Source: JAKVAV01 sp047633195
GTDB lineage: Bacteria; Bacteroidota; Bacteroidia; Flavobacteriales_D; Cryomorphaceae
Direction: 5' to 3'
NCBI GenBank assembly: GCA_047633195.1
Contig: JBLIEU010000004.1
Span: 62,001 to 126,000, forward strand
Length of the DNA: 64,000 nucleotides
Below the pieces are notes generated by a model, which was given only the letters and a program-made list of their open reading frames with translations, was not told where the DNA came from and did not search any database. The first letter of the stretch is position 1. Each line of letters opens with the position of its first letter. Of this stretch, positions 30,805 to 39,117 are shown in pieces. The translations under genes and the position numbers were made by a program.

Positions 30805-31536
30805 TCAAAGTAAATACTTCTTTTCGATTGCACGAAGATCTTCGGGAGTATCTACCGAATCCGCTCTTTCTTTCGTTATGGCTGTATAAATCGATATCCC
30901 ATTTTGCAGCCAACGTAACTGTTCAAGACCTTCAGTTTTTTCTAGAAAGCTCATTTTTAGCCGTTTGGTTTTTTGCAAAGCATCTACCGTAAATCCATAG
31001 ATACCCAAATGGATCAGATAGTCTTCGGGCTTCAGTTCTTCTTTATTCCTTGGAAAAGGAATCCCATACCTCGAAAAGTAGAGTGCCTTTCCGTCTTTGG
31101 CTGTTACAGCCTTCACTCGATTGGGGTTTTCTATTTCCTCGAAATTGAGCGCAGGACTCACGAGAGTGGCAATTTGAGCTTTCGTATTTTCAAGAATTGA
31201 AATGACTTGATTGATCTGCTCAGGATTAATGAAAGGCTCATCACCTTGAATGTTTATGGCCAAATCGAAAGATTCTTGAATTGATTTCAAAGCTTCTCGG
31301 CATCGATCTGTGCCGCTGGGGAGGTCACTTGATGTCATTACCGCATTGCCGCCGAACGAATTAACGGTATCAAAAATCTGTTCGTCATCCGTTGCTACCA
31401 CAACAAAGTTCAAGTCTGATTTCAAGCATTGTTCATAGACTCTTTGAATCATCGGTTTGCCGCTAATAAGAGCTAAAGGCTTCCCCGGAAATCGGGTCGA
31501 ACCATATCGCGCAGGAATAATGCCGACTGTATTCAT
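30805..31536 (-). CDS. kdsB: 3-deoxy-manno-octulosonate cytidylyltransferase
   Basis: A 243-residue enzyme that activates Kdo with CTP for LPS synthesis. The N-terminal nucleotide-binding motif IPARYGSTRFPGKPL, NIQGDEPFI (metal-binding Asp) and FLEKTEGLEQLRWL are characteristic. Length is normal. It is first in a three-gene minus-strand transcript with HU-SPOR and the STAS-like protein, and divergent from dprA with 37 bases between starts. Together with the GT9 gene nearby it indicates an LPS-bearing Gram-negative cell. Confidence 0.96.
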   Translation of the reverse strand: MNTVGIIPARYGSTRFPGKPLALISGKPMIQRVYEQCLKSDLNFVVVATDDEQIFDTVNSFGGNAVMTSSDLPSGTDRCREALKSIQESFDLAINIQGDEPFINPEQINQVISILENTKAQIATLVSPALNFEEIENPNRVKAVTAKDGKALYFSRYGIPFPRNKEELKPEDYLIHLGIYGFTVDALQKTKRLKMSFLEKTEGLEQLRWLQNGISIYTAITKERADSVDTPEDLRAIEKKYLL

Positions 31537-31573
31537 TTTTTATTTTTTAATTTTCACCTTCGGTTAACCAAAT

Positions 31574-32695
31574 ATGATGACAAAGATACCTGTAAATAAA
31601 GATGAGATTTTTTACCGGCTCGCGCTCGGTAAGGCTGAACATGTCGGGATCAAAACAGCGAAAAAGCTCATCAATCATTTTGGCTCAGCCCAAGAGGTCT
31701 TTCGACTCAGTGGAAGGGAGCTCATGCAAGTTCAAGGAATGGCTCACAATAGGGCTATCTCGATTGCGGGCTTTTCCAATTGGGACAAAGTGGAGAGAGA
31801 GCTAGAATACACTGAAAAGAACGGAATCAAAGTCATCTCCTATACAGATTCGCTTTATCCCAATAGGTTAAAGCATTGCGAAGACGGGCCACTGGTGATT
31901 TTTGTAAAAGGCGATGCTGATTTATCTGCTGGCAGAATGCTGAGTATTGTTGGAACTCGCCGCTTTACGGAATACGGGAAATCAATGACCCGAAAGCTGG
32001 TTGAAAGTCTCGTGCCTTATGGGGTAACAGTAGTAAGTGGATTAGCGTACGGAGTCGATGGCGAGGCGCATAAGGCGTGCGTGGACTTTGGGGCTCCGAC
32101 CATAGCTGTTCTGGCGCATGGGATGAATAAAATTTACCCTCCAGCACATACGAGGTTGGCCAATGAAATGGTGGACAATGGTGGCGCCCTGATTTCTGAA
32201 TTTAGCATTGATTCTAAACCTGATCGTGAGAATTTTCCGCAGCGCAATAGAATTGTAGCAGGAATGTGCGATGCCACCCTTGTGGTAGAGTCCGCTGCCA
32301 GAGGAGGATCAATCATCACGGCAGGATTGGCCAATGACTATCACCGCGATGTGTTTGCCATTCCAGGGAGGGTGGGAGATCCAAGATCGGAAGGATGCAA
32401 TAGGCTCATCAAAGGACATAAGGCTGCCCTTTTCGAATCGGTAAAGGACTTAGAATACATCATGGGATGGAATTTGCCCGAAAAGTCAAAACCTGTGCAG
32501 AAGAAGATTTTTGTCGACCTCAGTCCTGAAGAAGAAGCCGTGCTTTTCATGCTGCGAGACAAAGGTAGAACTCAGATAGATGAATTGAGTCTTTCGCTCA
32601 AATTGCCCATTAGCATGTCTATGGTGCATCTACTTAATCTGGAGCTCAATGGATTGGTAAGGAGTTTACCAGGTAAGTTTTACGAAGCATGCTGA
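31574..32695 (+). CDS. dprA: DNA-processing protein DprA
   Basis: A 373-residue DprA/Smf protein. The Rossmann-like core carries SIVGTRRFTEYG, VSGLAYGVDGEAH, VLAHGMNKIYPPAH and NFPQRNRIVAGM. A C-terminal winged-helix (DML1-like) domain runs from about 310 on. In naturally transformable bacteria it loads RecA on incoming ssDNA. Start ATG 31574, or the second Met one codon later. The interval to gdhA (32696-32842) contains an inverted repeat AGTGT/ACACT but no T-run. Confidence 0.95.
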   Translation: MMTKIPVNKDEIFYRLALGKAEHVGIKTAKKLINHFGSAQEVFRLSGRELMQVQGMAHNRAISIAGFSNWDKVERELEYTEKNGIKVISYTDSLYPNRLKHCEDGPLVIFVKGDADLSAGRMLSIVGTRRFTEYGKSMTRKLVESLVPYGVTVVSGLAYGVDGEAHKACVDFGAPTIAVLAHGMNKIYPPAHTRLANEMVDNGGALISEFSIDSKPDRENFPQRNRIVAGMCDATLVVESAARGGSIITAGLANDYHRDVFAIPGRVGDPRSEGCNRLIKGHKAALFESVKDLEYIMGWNLPEKSKPVQKKIFVDLSPEEEAVLFMLRDKGRTQIDELSLSLKLPISMSMVHLLNLELNGLVRSLPGKFYEAC

Positions 32696-32809
32696 GCTTC
32701 AAAGTGTAATTTAAACACTCTGATTATTTGATGTAAGTCTCTTTAAATCAGTATAAAAAGTTGCTCAAGGAATACTTCATGGCGAAAGAATCCTGACATG
32801 AAAAAACCC

Positions 32810-32817
32810 TACATTTG
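32810..32817 (+). promoter_or_regulatory. -7 promoter box TACATTTG of gdhA
   Basis: Matches TAnnTTTG and lies 25 bases ahead of the gdhA ATG. A TTG at the canonical -33 spacing is not obvious. Confidence 0.5.
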
Positions 32818-32842
32818 CCCCCGATATTTAACGATATAACCT

Positions 32843-34198
32843 ATGAAAGCGCATCAATCACTTATCGATTCATTCATGGATCAAGTACGCGCCAAGAATC
32901 CACACGAGGCTGAATTTCTTCAGGCCGTTGAGGAGGTAGCGGAAGTGATCATTCCTTACGTGGAGGAGCATCCCAAGTACAAAAAAGCCAAAATATTGGA
33001 GCGAATGGTAGAGCCCGAAAGAACGATTATGTTCAGGGTGCCATGGCTCGATGACAAAGGAGAAGTCCAAGTAAACCGAGGGTACCGAGTTGAGTTTAAC
33101 TCAGCAATCGGTCCATATAAAGGCGGATTGCGTTTTCATCCTTCAGTCGATTTGAGCATCTTGAAATTCCTCGGTTTCGAGCAGGTTTTTAAGAATAGCT
33201 TGACCACATTGCCTATGGGCGGTGGTAAAGGAGGATCTGACTTTGATCCCAAAGGAAAATCTGATAACGAAGTGATGCGATTCTGCCAAAGTTTTATGAC
33301 GGAACTCTCGCGACATATTGGTCCCAATACTGACGTTCCCGCGGGAGATATAGGCGTTGGTGGACGCGAAATCGGATACATGTTTGGTCAGTATAAGCGT
33401 ATCCGAAACGAATTTACTGGAGTACTTACTGGTAAAGGCTTCGGCTGGGGTGGATCTCGAATTCGTCCTGAAGCAACAGGATACGGTTGCGTTTACTTTG
33501 CACAGGAGATGCTGAAGCTTAAGAATGATTCTTTCGATGGAAAGGTCGTAGCGATTAGCGGCTCAGGAAATGTTGCCCAGTACGCTTTTCAGAAAGTGAT
33601 ACATCTAGGCGGAAAGGTTGTAACGGTGAGTGATTCGGGAGGGTATGTTCATTGTGAAAATGGTCTCCATAGTGATGCTTTTGCCAAACTTCAGGAGATT
33701 AAAAATGAACGCCGAGGTAGAATCAGTGAATTGGCAGATGAGATTGAAGGCGTAGAATATGTCGAAGGTGAACGCGCCTGGAATGTGCCCTACCAAATAG
33801 ATATTGCCTTACCTTGCGCTACTCAAAATGAGTTGACAAAAGAAGACGCTGAAAAGCTCATTGAAAAAGGAGTCTTTTTGGTGGCCGAAGGTGCCAATAT
33901 GCCCACTACACCTGAGGCGATTGTGTTTTTTCATGAGAAAGGTATTGCCTTTGCTCCAGGGAAAGCGAGCAATGCTGGAGGTGTGGCAACTTCAGGTCTT
34001 GAGATGAGTCAAAACTCTATTCGCATGTCTTGGCCTGCGGAAAAAGTGGACGAACGTCTGCACAGTATTATGAAGGACATCCACGCAGCCTGTGTAAAAT
34101 ATGGCCGTGTGAATGGTAAAATAGATTACGTTAAAGGCGCTAACCTTGCTGGTTTCGTAAAAGTAGCTGATGCCATGATTGATCAAGGCGTCGTTTAA
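32843..34198 (+). CDS. gdhA: NADP-specific glutamate dehydrogenase
   Basis: A 451-residue hexameric glutamate dehydrogenase (family I) that aminates 2-oxoglutarate. The substrate-site stretch LTTLPMGGGKGGSDFDPKG holds the catalytic Lys region, followed by DVPAGDIGVGGREIGYM and the nucleotide motif ISGSGNVAQYAFQKV. EGANMPTTPEA and AGGVATSGLEM complete the family pattern. Length is typical. It is a single gene with its own promoter box upstream and terminator downstream. Confidence 0.97.
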   Translation: MKAHQSLIDSFMDQVRAKNPHEAEFLQAVEEVAEVIIPYVEEHPKYKKAKILERMVEPERTIMFRVPWLDDKGEVQVNRGYRVEFNSAIGPYKGGLRFHPSVDLSILKFLGFEQVFKNSLTTLPMGGGKGGSDFDPKGKSDNEVMRFCQSFMTELSRHIGPNTDVPAGDIGVGGREIGYMFGQYKRIRNEFTGVLTGKGFGWGGSRIRPEATGYGCVYFAQEMLKLKNDSFDGKVVAISGSGNVAQYAFQKVIHLGGKVVTVSDSGGYVHCENGLHSDAFAKLQEIKNERRGRISELADEIEGVEYVEGERAWNVPYQIDIALPCATQNELTKEDAEKLIEKGVFLVAEGANMPTTPEAIVFFHEKGIAFAPGKASNAGGVATSGLEMSQNSIRMSWPAEKVDERLHSIMKDIHAACVKYGRVNGKIDYVKGANLAGFVKVADAMIDQGVV

Positions 34199-34222
34199 TA
34201 GACCACCACCTATTGAAAAAGC

Positions 34223-34262
34223 AAAGCCAGTGGCGATTTACTTCGTCATTGGCTTTTTTGTT
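34223..34262 (+). terminator. Rho-independent terminator of gdhA
   Basis: A hairpin AAGCCA-x-TG-x-CGA...TCG-x-CA-x-TGGCTT followed by six T, 25 bases after the gdhA stop. It may also function leftward for the acetyltransferase gene. Confidence 0.85.
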
Positions 34263-34274
34263 TTCAGACGCTTC

Positions 34275-34775
34275 TTAAGATTGAAGAACCTTTTTCATGA
34301 GGTAATCTTCGTAAAGAAAACCATCTGGCCCTGGAAAGTCTATTGATTCAGTAATTTCGAAATCACGATTCTGGTAAAATGAAATGGCCAAGTCGTTTTC
34401 GCGATTGACACGAAGTTGAATTGCTGAGAGACCAGCATCAATTGCGATCTGATCGATCTTTTTCATGGCCGCTCCTCCAAATCCTTTGCCTTGCGTTGAG
34501 GGATGAATGTAGATTTTGTCAAGTTTGAGAAATTCAGGATGCTTTTCTACCGCCATGTAGCCAATTGTTGCTTTGGAGTAAATGAAGTAGAGCTCATTTC
34601 CTTTCCGAGAAAGCCATTGAGTCAGTAGCTCGTCGTTGTACATTCCCGAATAGAGCGCTCGTAGTTGAGCTTCTGTGAAAAGTGGCGCAAAGGCAGGAAT
34701 CCATATTTCCTCTGCGAGTTCGTAAAGCAATGGTAAATCTTTAGGGGAAGCTCGTCGGAATTGAAGATCTACCAC
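34275..34775 (-). CDS. GNAT-family N-acetyltransferase
   Basis: A 166-residue acetyltransferase. The acetyl-CoA binding motif A is seen in KIYIHPSTQGKGFGGAAMKK, with the GxG-type loop, and motif B follows in LRVNRENDLAISFYQNRDFE. The N-terminal FRRASPKDLPLLYELAEE is common in GNAT proteins. The acceptor is unknown. The stop codon of the S4 gene overlaps its start by seven bases, so they are likely translated from one mRNA. Confidence 0.85.
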   Translation of the reverse strand: MVDLQFRRASPKDLPLLYELAEEIWIPAFAPLFTEAQLRALYSGMYNDELLTQWLSRKGNELYFIYSKATIGYMAVEKHPEFLKLDKIYIHPSTQGKGFGGAAMKKIDQIAIDAGLSAIQLRVNRENDLAISFYQNRDFEITESIDFPGPDGFLYEDYLMKKVLQS

Positions 34776-35140
34776 TTGAATTTATCTATATCGCGACGCT
34801 CCCTTTTGGTAGGCCTGCCCTCTCCTCTCTGGCGATCATAGCCCGGCATCATTTTCATCATCTCCAACTTTTCAATTTCTCCTGGAGGAGTGACTTCTTT
34901 GATGTACTGTTCCACCAATTTGGCTCCAACTCTTTTTTTCAAGAGTTCTTTCACTTTATAGCTTCGCCAAATGGGGTTTCTTTTCACCTTAATGACATCG
35001 CCTGCCTTTATGGATTGGGATGCCTTGATGGCTGCATCGTTGATCAAGACATTGCCTGCCTTGATTTCCGAAGCGCTTAAAGAGCGGGTTTTAAAAAGGC
35101 GAACCGCCCAAATAAATTTATCGATCCTCAAATCTTCCAT
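34769..35140 (-). CDS. S4-domain RNA-binding protein (Hsp15 type)
   Basis: A 123-residue protein with an S4 domain at residues about 1-60 (LRIDKFIWAVRLFKTRSLSA, then GNVLINDAAIKASQ) and a long basic C-terminal tail ending RPTKRERRDIDKFKW. Hsp15 (HslR) proteins of this length bind stalled 50S-nascent chain complexes with free peptidyl-tRNA. I use ATG 35140, since a seven-residue longer frame adds nothing of the domain. It overlaps the acetyltransferase gene by seven bases. Confidence 0.85.
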   Translation of the reverse strand: MEDLRIDKFIWAVRLFKTRSLSASEIKAGNVLINDAAIKASQSIKAGDVIKVKRNPIWRSYKVKELLKKRVGAKLVEQYIKEVTPPGEIEKLEMMKMMPGYDRQRGEGRPTKRERRDIDKFKW

Positions 35141-35157
35141 TACCCGAAGGTAAGGAA

Positions 35158-35289
35158 TCAAATTGCTCTCTGCATACTTCTGACATGTTCAGCTTTTACT
35201 AATTCTTGGATGTAGGCATTTAGATTTCCTTTGGCCATAAGGGCTTTCGCTTGAGCTACCATTTTCTTGTAAGATTTTTCTTGTGACAT
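35158..35289 (-). CDS. Small basic helical protein
   Basis: A 43-residue protein starting MSQEKSYKKMVAQAKALM and ending VKAEHVRSMQRAI. It is helical and basic, with no Cys, signal or membrane segment. Similar tiny proteins, with repeats like KALMAKGNLNAYIQEL, are found in Flavobacteriia next to nadD, as far as I recall. The frame is open 18 codons further upstream, but ATG 35289 gives the compact form. It lies between nadD (53 bases) and the S4 gene (17 bases) on the same strand. Unknown function. Confidence 0.55.
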   Translation of the reverse strand: MSQEKSYKKMVAQAKALMAKGNLNAYIQELVKAEHVRSMQRAI

Positions 35290-35342
35290 GTTTGTGTTTT
35301 TTGATTTCGATGTGGAAACCAAAAGCTGTGCCAAAAGAATCA

Positions 35343-35951
35343 CTACTCGTAGAAATGCATCTCTTTCAGGTAGTTATATACAGGTTCGGTGAGGAGGTAT
35401 TTCACATCGTGTCCCCGTTTGATTGCATCTCTCACAAAACTTGCAGACAATTTCATAACAGGAGCATCCACTTGATGGATGTTGGCATTATCTCCGATTT
35501 TGGCCATGGTGCGGTGTGGCTTTAAATCTTCTTTTTCCTGAATGGTTAAGACACGGGGATAGACAAAAATGTGGTGGTTTTCGAGAATCGCTTCGTGGTT
35601 TTTCCACTTGTGAAAAGTTCGAAGATTGTCCTCGCCCATGATCAAGGAAAACTCAGTACCGCGATGTGCATCGGTGAGATATGCCAATGTAGCTGCCGTA
35701 AAGGAGGGCTTTGCTAAGCTAAACTCCACATCGCTTACGCGGAGTTTGGGGTTATCTTCCACTGCTATGCGAGTCAAGGCAAGACGGTGGTAATCTGCTA
35801 AGAGCGTGCTTTTTTGCTTTAATGGATTTTGAGGCGTGACTACTAGCCATACTTCATCCAGTTCGGTGTGATCGGCCATGTGGTTGGCAATGATCAAGTG
35901 ACCCACATGTATGGGGTTGAAGGTTCCGAAGTAGAGCCCGACTTTTTTCAT
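35343..35951 (-). CDS. nadD: Nicotinate-nucleotide adenylyltransferase
   Basis: A 202-residue nucleotidyltransferase that makes deamido-NAD from nicotinate mononucleotide. The N-terminal GLYFGTFNPIHVGHLIIA contains the (H/T)xGH motif. SLIMGEDNLRTFHKW and KLSASFVRDAIKRGHDVKYL (ISSTxIR-like region) are the other hallmarks. It overlaps gmk by four bases (ATG inside the gmk end), and gmk overlaps yicC by one, so yicC-gmk-nadD is one operon. Confidence 0.95.
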   Translation of the reverse strand: MKKVGLYFGTFNPIHVGHLIIANHMADHTELDEVWLVVTPQNPLKQKSTLLADYHRLALTRIAVEDNPKLRVSDVEFSLAKPSFTAATLAYLTDAHRGTEFSLIMGEDNLRTFHKWKNHEAILENHHIFVYPRVLTIQEKEDLKPHRTMAKIGDNANIHQVDAPVMKLSASFVRDAIKRGHDVKYLLTEPVYNYLKEMHFYE

Positions 35952-36520
35952 TCTGCCAAAAACTTTATCACTTTAGCCTCAGCATCAGCACATGCCTCGG
36001 AGAGTAAGTCGTTGATCACGGTAGTATCAAATTTCGTCTCGTATGTCAGCTCTCTTTCGGCTTTGGAAAGTCGTTTTTGTAAACTCTCCTCTGTTTCTGT
36101 CCCGCGCGATCGAAGTCGCTCTTCGAGAACATCTATGCTTGGAGGCCGAACAAAGATTGCCAGTGCTTTATCACCAAAAATGGCCTTTAAGTTGGCTCCA
36201 CCCTCTACATCCACATCAAAGATTACGTGCTTTCCTTCACCCCACAATCGATTGATTTCTGATTTTAGCGTGCCGTAATATTGATCGCTGTAAACTTCTT
36301 CCCACTCCAAGAATTTAGATTCTTCTATATTCTTTCTGAACTCACTGGCTGAGATAAACTGGTAGTGGATCCCGGGCGTTTCGTCTTTTCTTGGCTCACG
36401 TGAGGTAGCCGACACCGAAAATTCAAGACTATCGAACGTCTTCAATAAATGTCGAACAATCGTTGTTTTTCCTGCGCCAGAGGGTGCGCAAACGATGAGG
36501 CTCTTTCCGCTCTGAGTCAT
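35948..36520 (-). CDS. gmk: Guanylate kinase
   Basis: A 190-residue P-loop kinase that phosphorylates GMP. The P-loop is in VCAPSGAGKTTIVRHLL, and the GMP-binding SATSREPRKDETPGIHY and VIFDVDVEGG follow, with the LID region RLRSRGTETEESLQKRL. Size and motifs are normal. It sits between yicC (1-base overlap) and nadD (4-base overlap), an order common in Bacteroidota. Confidence 0.96.
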   Translation of the reverse strand: MTQSGKSLIVCAPSGAGKTTIVRHLLKTFDSLEFSVSATSREPRKDETPGIHYQFISASEFRKNIEESKFLEWEEVYSDQYYGTLKSEINRLWGEGKHVIFDVDVEGGANLKAIFGDKALAIFVRPPSIDVLEERLRSRGTETEESLQKRLSKAERELTYETKFDTTVINDLLSEACADAEAKVIKFLAE

Positions 36521-37395
36521 TATCTGATATTGAGCAATTGCTCCTTAATTTTCTCTAGCTCGTCCTTCATTTGTACCACTATTTGCTGAATCGGTACATG
36601 ATTGGCTTTCGAGCCCATTGTATTAATTTCTCTACCCATTTCTTGGGAAATGAAACCGAGTTTTTTTCCAGCGTCAGCGGATGAATGGAGTGTTTCCAAA
36701 AAGTATTTGCAATGGCTTTTCAGACGAATCTCTTCTTCGGTTATATCGAGTTTTTCGAGATAGTAAACGATTTCTTGCTCTAGCCTGTTCTGATCGGCTT
36801 GCTCTTTTTGGATGAGCTCGGCAATGTTGTTTTGAATGCGTTGGCGCACTTCTTTTATTCGTTCTTCAAGATGGGGCTCTAGGTCTAATGTTAGGCCTTC
36901 TATTTTGTTGACACGCTGAACGATATCGTCTTCCAATCTCTTTCCTTCACTCAGTCTAAAGTCGTTCAGAGCTGCTGCAGCATTCTCTACAGCTTCTTCT
37001 ACCACATTCCATTCTCCGTTGCCCAGTTCTGGCCTTTCAGTTTTTAAAACTTCTGGGAAACCGAGAATTGAGGTGAGTAGGCCATCAGGTTCTTTCAAGC
37101 CTGATTTCATTCCCAGATCTCTGATTTGTTCGAGATACAATTGAGCCAGCTTGTGGTTGATGGTTACGTTTCGGTCTCCTTCGGGTGATTCTGTGTAGAT
37201 GGATAAATCCACTTTTCCTCTACCGAGAACTTTTGAAACCATCGATCGGATGATGAGCTCTTTCTCGCGGTATAGCGAAGGCATTTTCATCGAGAGATCG
37301 AATTGTTTGCTGTTAAGCGATTTGATCTCTACGGTAATTTTTTTGTCGGCAAATTGGGCAGAGGACTTACCAAAGCCCGTCATCGATTGAAGCAT
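36520..37395 (-). CDS. yicC: YicC-family endoribonuclease
   Basis: A 291-residue YicC protein. The N-terminal SMTGFGKSSAQFADKKITVE and SLNSKQFDLSMKMPS and the C-terminal DUF1732 part with GFISQEMGREINTMGSKAN are family hallmarks. YicC proteins are hexameric ribonucleases implicated in small-RNA turnover in E. coli. I start at ATG 37395 (MLQSMTGFG). The frame extends ten codons upstream, but those have no conserved match. It is first in the yicC-gmk-nadD operon. Confidence 0.92.
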   Translation of the reverse strand: MLQSMTGFGKSSAQFADKKITVEIKSLNSKQFDLSMKMPSLYREKELIIRSMVSKVLGRGKVDLSIYTESPEGDRNVTINHKLAQLYLEQIRDLGMKSGLKEPDGLLTSILGFPEVLKTERPELGNGEWNVVEEAVENAAAALNDFRLSEGKRLEDDIVQRVNKIEGLTLDLEPHLEERIKEVRQRIQNNIAELIQKEQADQNRLEQEIVYYLEKLDITEEEIRLKSHCKYFLETLHSSADAGKKLGFISQEMGREINTMGSKANHVPIQQIVVQMKDELEKIKEQLLNIR

Positions 37396-37431
37396 AGAAT
37401 AACTTAGATGGGCAAATGTAACCAATTACAA

Positions 37432-37779
37432 TCAGGCCAATGCCTTCATTGCCTCGACTTGTTTCTTCGCATTGCCAGCTATTGCCTCTTCCGAAGTTTC
37501 GAAAACTGGTCTTTTTAAGAAAGTATAATCGGTCAATAGGTACTTTCTAAAATCTTGTTCGGTTAGCGTTTTATCGTTTTGTCCTAGTTCGCGGTATTTT
37601 CGAGCCCGCTTGCTGAAAATGGCTTCGTATGAACCCGCTTTTTTCCCTAAACGATCGACTTCTTCTTCATTCAAGGGCTCAGATTTGATTTCTCTCAACT
37701 CTATTTCATGACCCAGATTTAGTTCTTTCATGATGCGTTGGCACGTATTACAGGTTTCGAGATAAAAGAACTTCTTCAT
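37432..37779 (-). CDS. ArsC/Spx-family thioredoxin-fold protein
   Basis: A 115-residue protein of the arsenate reductase/Spx fold. The N-terminal redox motif is CNTCQ, and the C-terminal TDYTFLKRPVF matches the RPxx strand of ArsC-like proteins. In Bacteroidota such proteins, annotated as arsenate reductase-like, lack proof of arsenate activity. It is divergent from the LPG-synthase-like gene, and the upstream frame of that gene overlaps its start. It is 36 bases away from yicC on the same strand and may share its promoter. Confidence 0.85.
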   Translation of the reverse strand: MKKFFYLETCNTCQRIMKELNLGHEIELREIKSEPLNEEEVDRLGKKAGSYEAIFSKRARKYRELGQNDKTLTEQDFRKYLLTDYTFLKRPVFETSEEAIAGNAKKQVEAMKALA

Positions 37780-37857
37780 GGTTTACGGGCTTCTTTGAGT
37801 TATTTTTGTAATTATCGATCACTTCAAATAAATCGCGACAATAAGCCTCAAAGATAC

Positions 37858-39084
37858 TTGCTCCCAAAAGAAAATGACATAGTAGAGAAGTTGAGTGGGA
37901 GGAAGATTATTCTTCCTGTTTTTTTGGGTTTAAGTGTGGCCTTTCTTCTACTTTATTTCAATCTTACGGACACTCGTTTCGAAGAAGTCATTGGTAGTGA
38001 TTGCGGAGAATACACATGGGTAGGTTCCAGCGAAAATGGGACACCCGATTTTAGCAACGATGAGGATTTTGAATTCGTTGGCGATTGTGGAGGCGAATAC
38101 AATTTGCGCACTTACAGAGATACGCTAAGAGATATTCAGTGGACGTGGGCAAGTACGTTTTGGATTCTCATGGCCTTGCTAGCAATGGCCCTTCGCGATT
38201 TGGCCTACATGTACCGCATTCGGGTATTGACCGACAATGTACTTTCTTGGCTTCAAAGTTTTAGAGTGATCATGCTCTGGGAGTTTGCCTCAGCTCTTAC
38301 CCCGAGTATCGTTGGCGGTAGCGGTGTTGCCATGTTTATTGTCCATCGTGAAGGAGTCAAACTTGGGAAAAGCACTGCGATCGTATTGGTGTCGGCGCTG
38401 CTCGATGAGCTGTTTTATATTTTGACCGTAATCATAGTCCTGGTCGCAATTGGTTCAGAAGACCTCTTTCCAGTTAGCATGCAAAAAACCCTTTTCGGTA
38501 CCACCTTCGGCACTCAAGGGATTTTTTGGATTGGCTATGGTTTCATCGTCGTTTTAACGACCTCAATCCTTCTTGCTGTTTTTACTCTACCTCGCGGTTT
38601 CAAATACTTGCTACTTCAAATATTCAGATTGCCTATACTCAGAAGATGGCGCTATAGCGTGATCGATATAGGAGACGATATTATTACAACGAGTGAAGAG
38701 CTAAAAGGGAAGCCATTGAATTATTGGTTTAAGGCTTTCGGAGCGACCTATGTTTCTTGGACTTCCCGATACATCGTCGTCAATTTTTTGATTTTGGCTT
38801 TTGCCGCTGCGGACAATACGCTTCTCCATGGCTTTTCAGATCAGGTTCTGATTTATGCGCGCCAACTGGTAATGTGGGTAATTATGTTGATCAGTCCGAC
38901 ACCAGGAAGTTCGGGGGTTGCTGAATTTGCCTTTTCAGGATTCTTAAAAGAATTTATTCCTTTGGGACTTGTGGGTGCTTTAGCGCTGCTTTGGAGGCTC
39001 ATTTCGTACTATCCGTACCTGTTTGTGGGAGCCATTATTCTGCCCCGATGGTTGCGCGCCACATCACCGAAAAAAAAGAAATAG
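37858..39084 (+). CDS. Lysylphosphatidylglycerol synthase TM-region-like membrane protein
   Basis: A protein of about 409 residues from the UPF0104 / LPG synthase transmembrane family. Eight or so helices are visible, with family stretches LWEFASALTPSIVGGSGVAMF, VSALLDELFYILTVI and SPTPGSSGVAEFAFSGFL. There is no aminoacyl-transfer domain, so it is more likely a flippase-like membrane protein than MprF itself. The start is uncertain. The frame is open from 37738 but that part overlaps the divergent gene, and no ATG lies in the N-terminal region. I use TTG 37858, 13 or so codons ahead of the first helix. Confidence 0.75.
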   Translation: MLPKENDIVEKLSGRKIILPVFLGLSVAFLLLYFNLTDTRFEEVIGSDCGEYTWVGSSENGTPDFSNDEDFEFVGDCGGEYNLRTYRDTLRDIQWTWASTFWILMALLAMALRDLAYMYRIRVLTDNVLSWLQSFRVIMLWEFASALTPSIVGGSGVAMFIVHREGVKLGKSTAIVLVSALLDELFYILTVIIVLVAIGSEDLFPVSMQKTLFGTTFGTQGIFWIGYGFIVVLTTSILLAVFTLPRGFKYLLLQIFRLPILRRWRYSVIDIGDDIITTSEELKGKPLNYWFKAFGATYVSWTSRYIVVNFLILAFAAADNTLLHGFSDQVLIYARQLVMWVIMLISPTPGSSGVAEFAFSGFLKEFIPLGLVGALALLWRLISYYPYLFVGAIILPRWLRATSPKKKK

Positions 39085-39117
39085 AATGGAGTTAGTGCCT
39101 TTGAATTCTTCATTTAA

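Noticed and set aside
31574..32695. Competence-specific cluster around dprA
   Set aside because: No com genes are adjacent. dprA is a conserved single gene in most bacteria.
37738..37857. N-terminal extension of the LPG-synthase-like gene
   Set aside because: This part overlaps the divergent ArsC-like coding sequence and starts with TTG without conserved residues. It is more likely upstream sequence.
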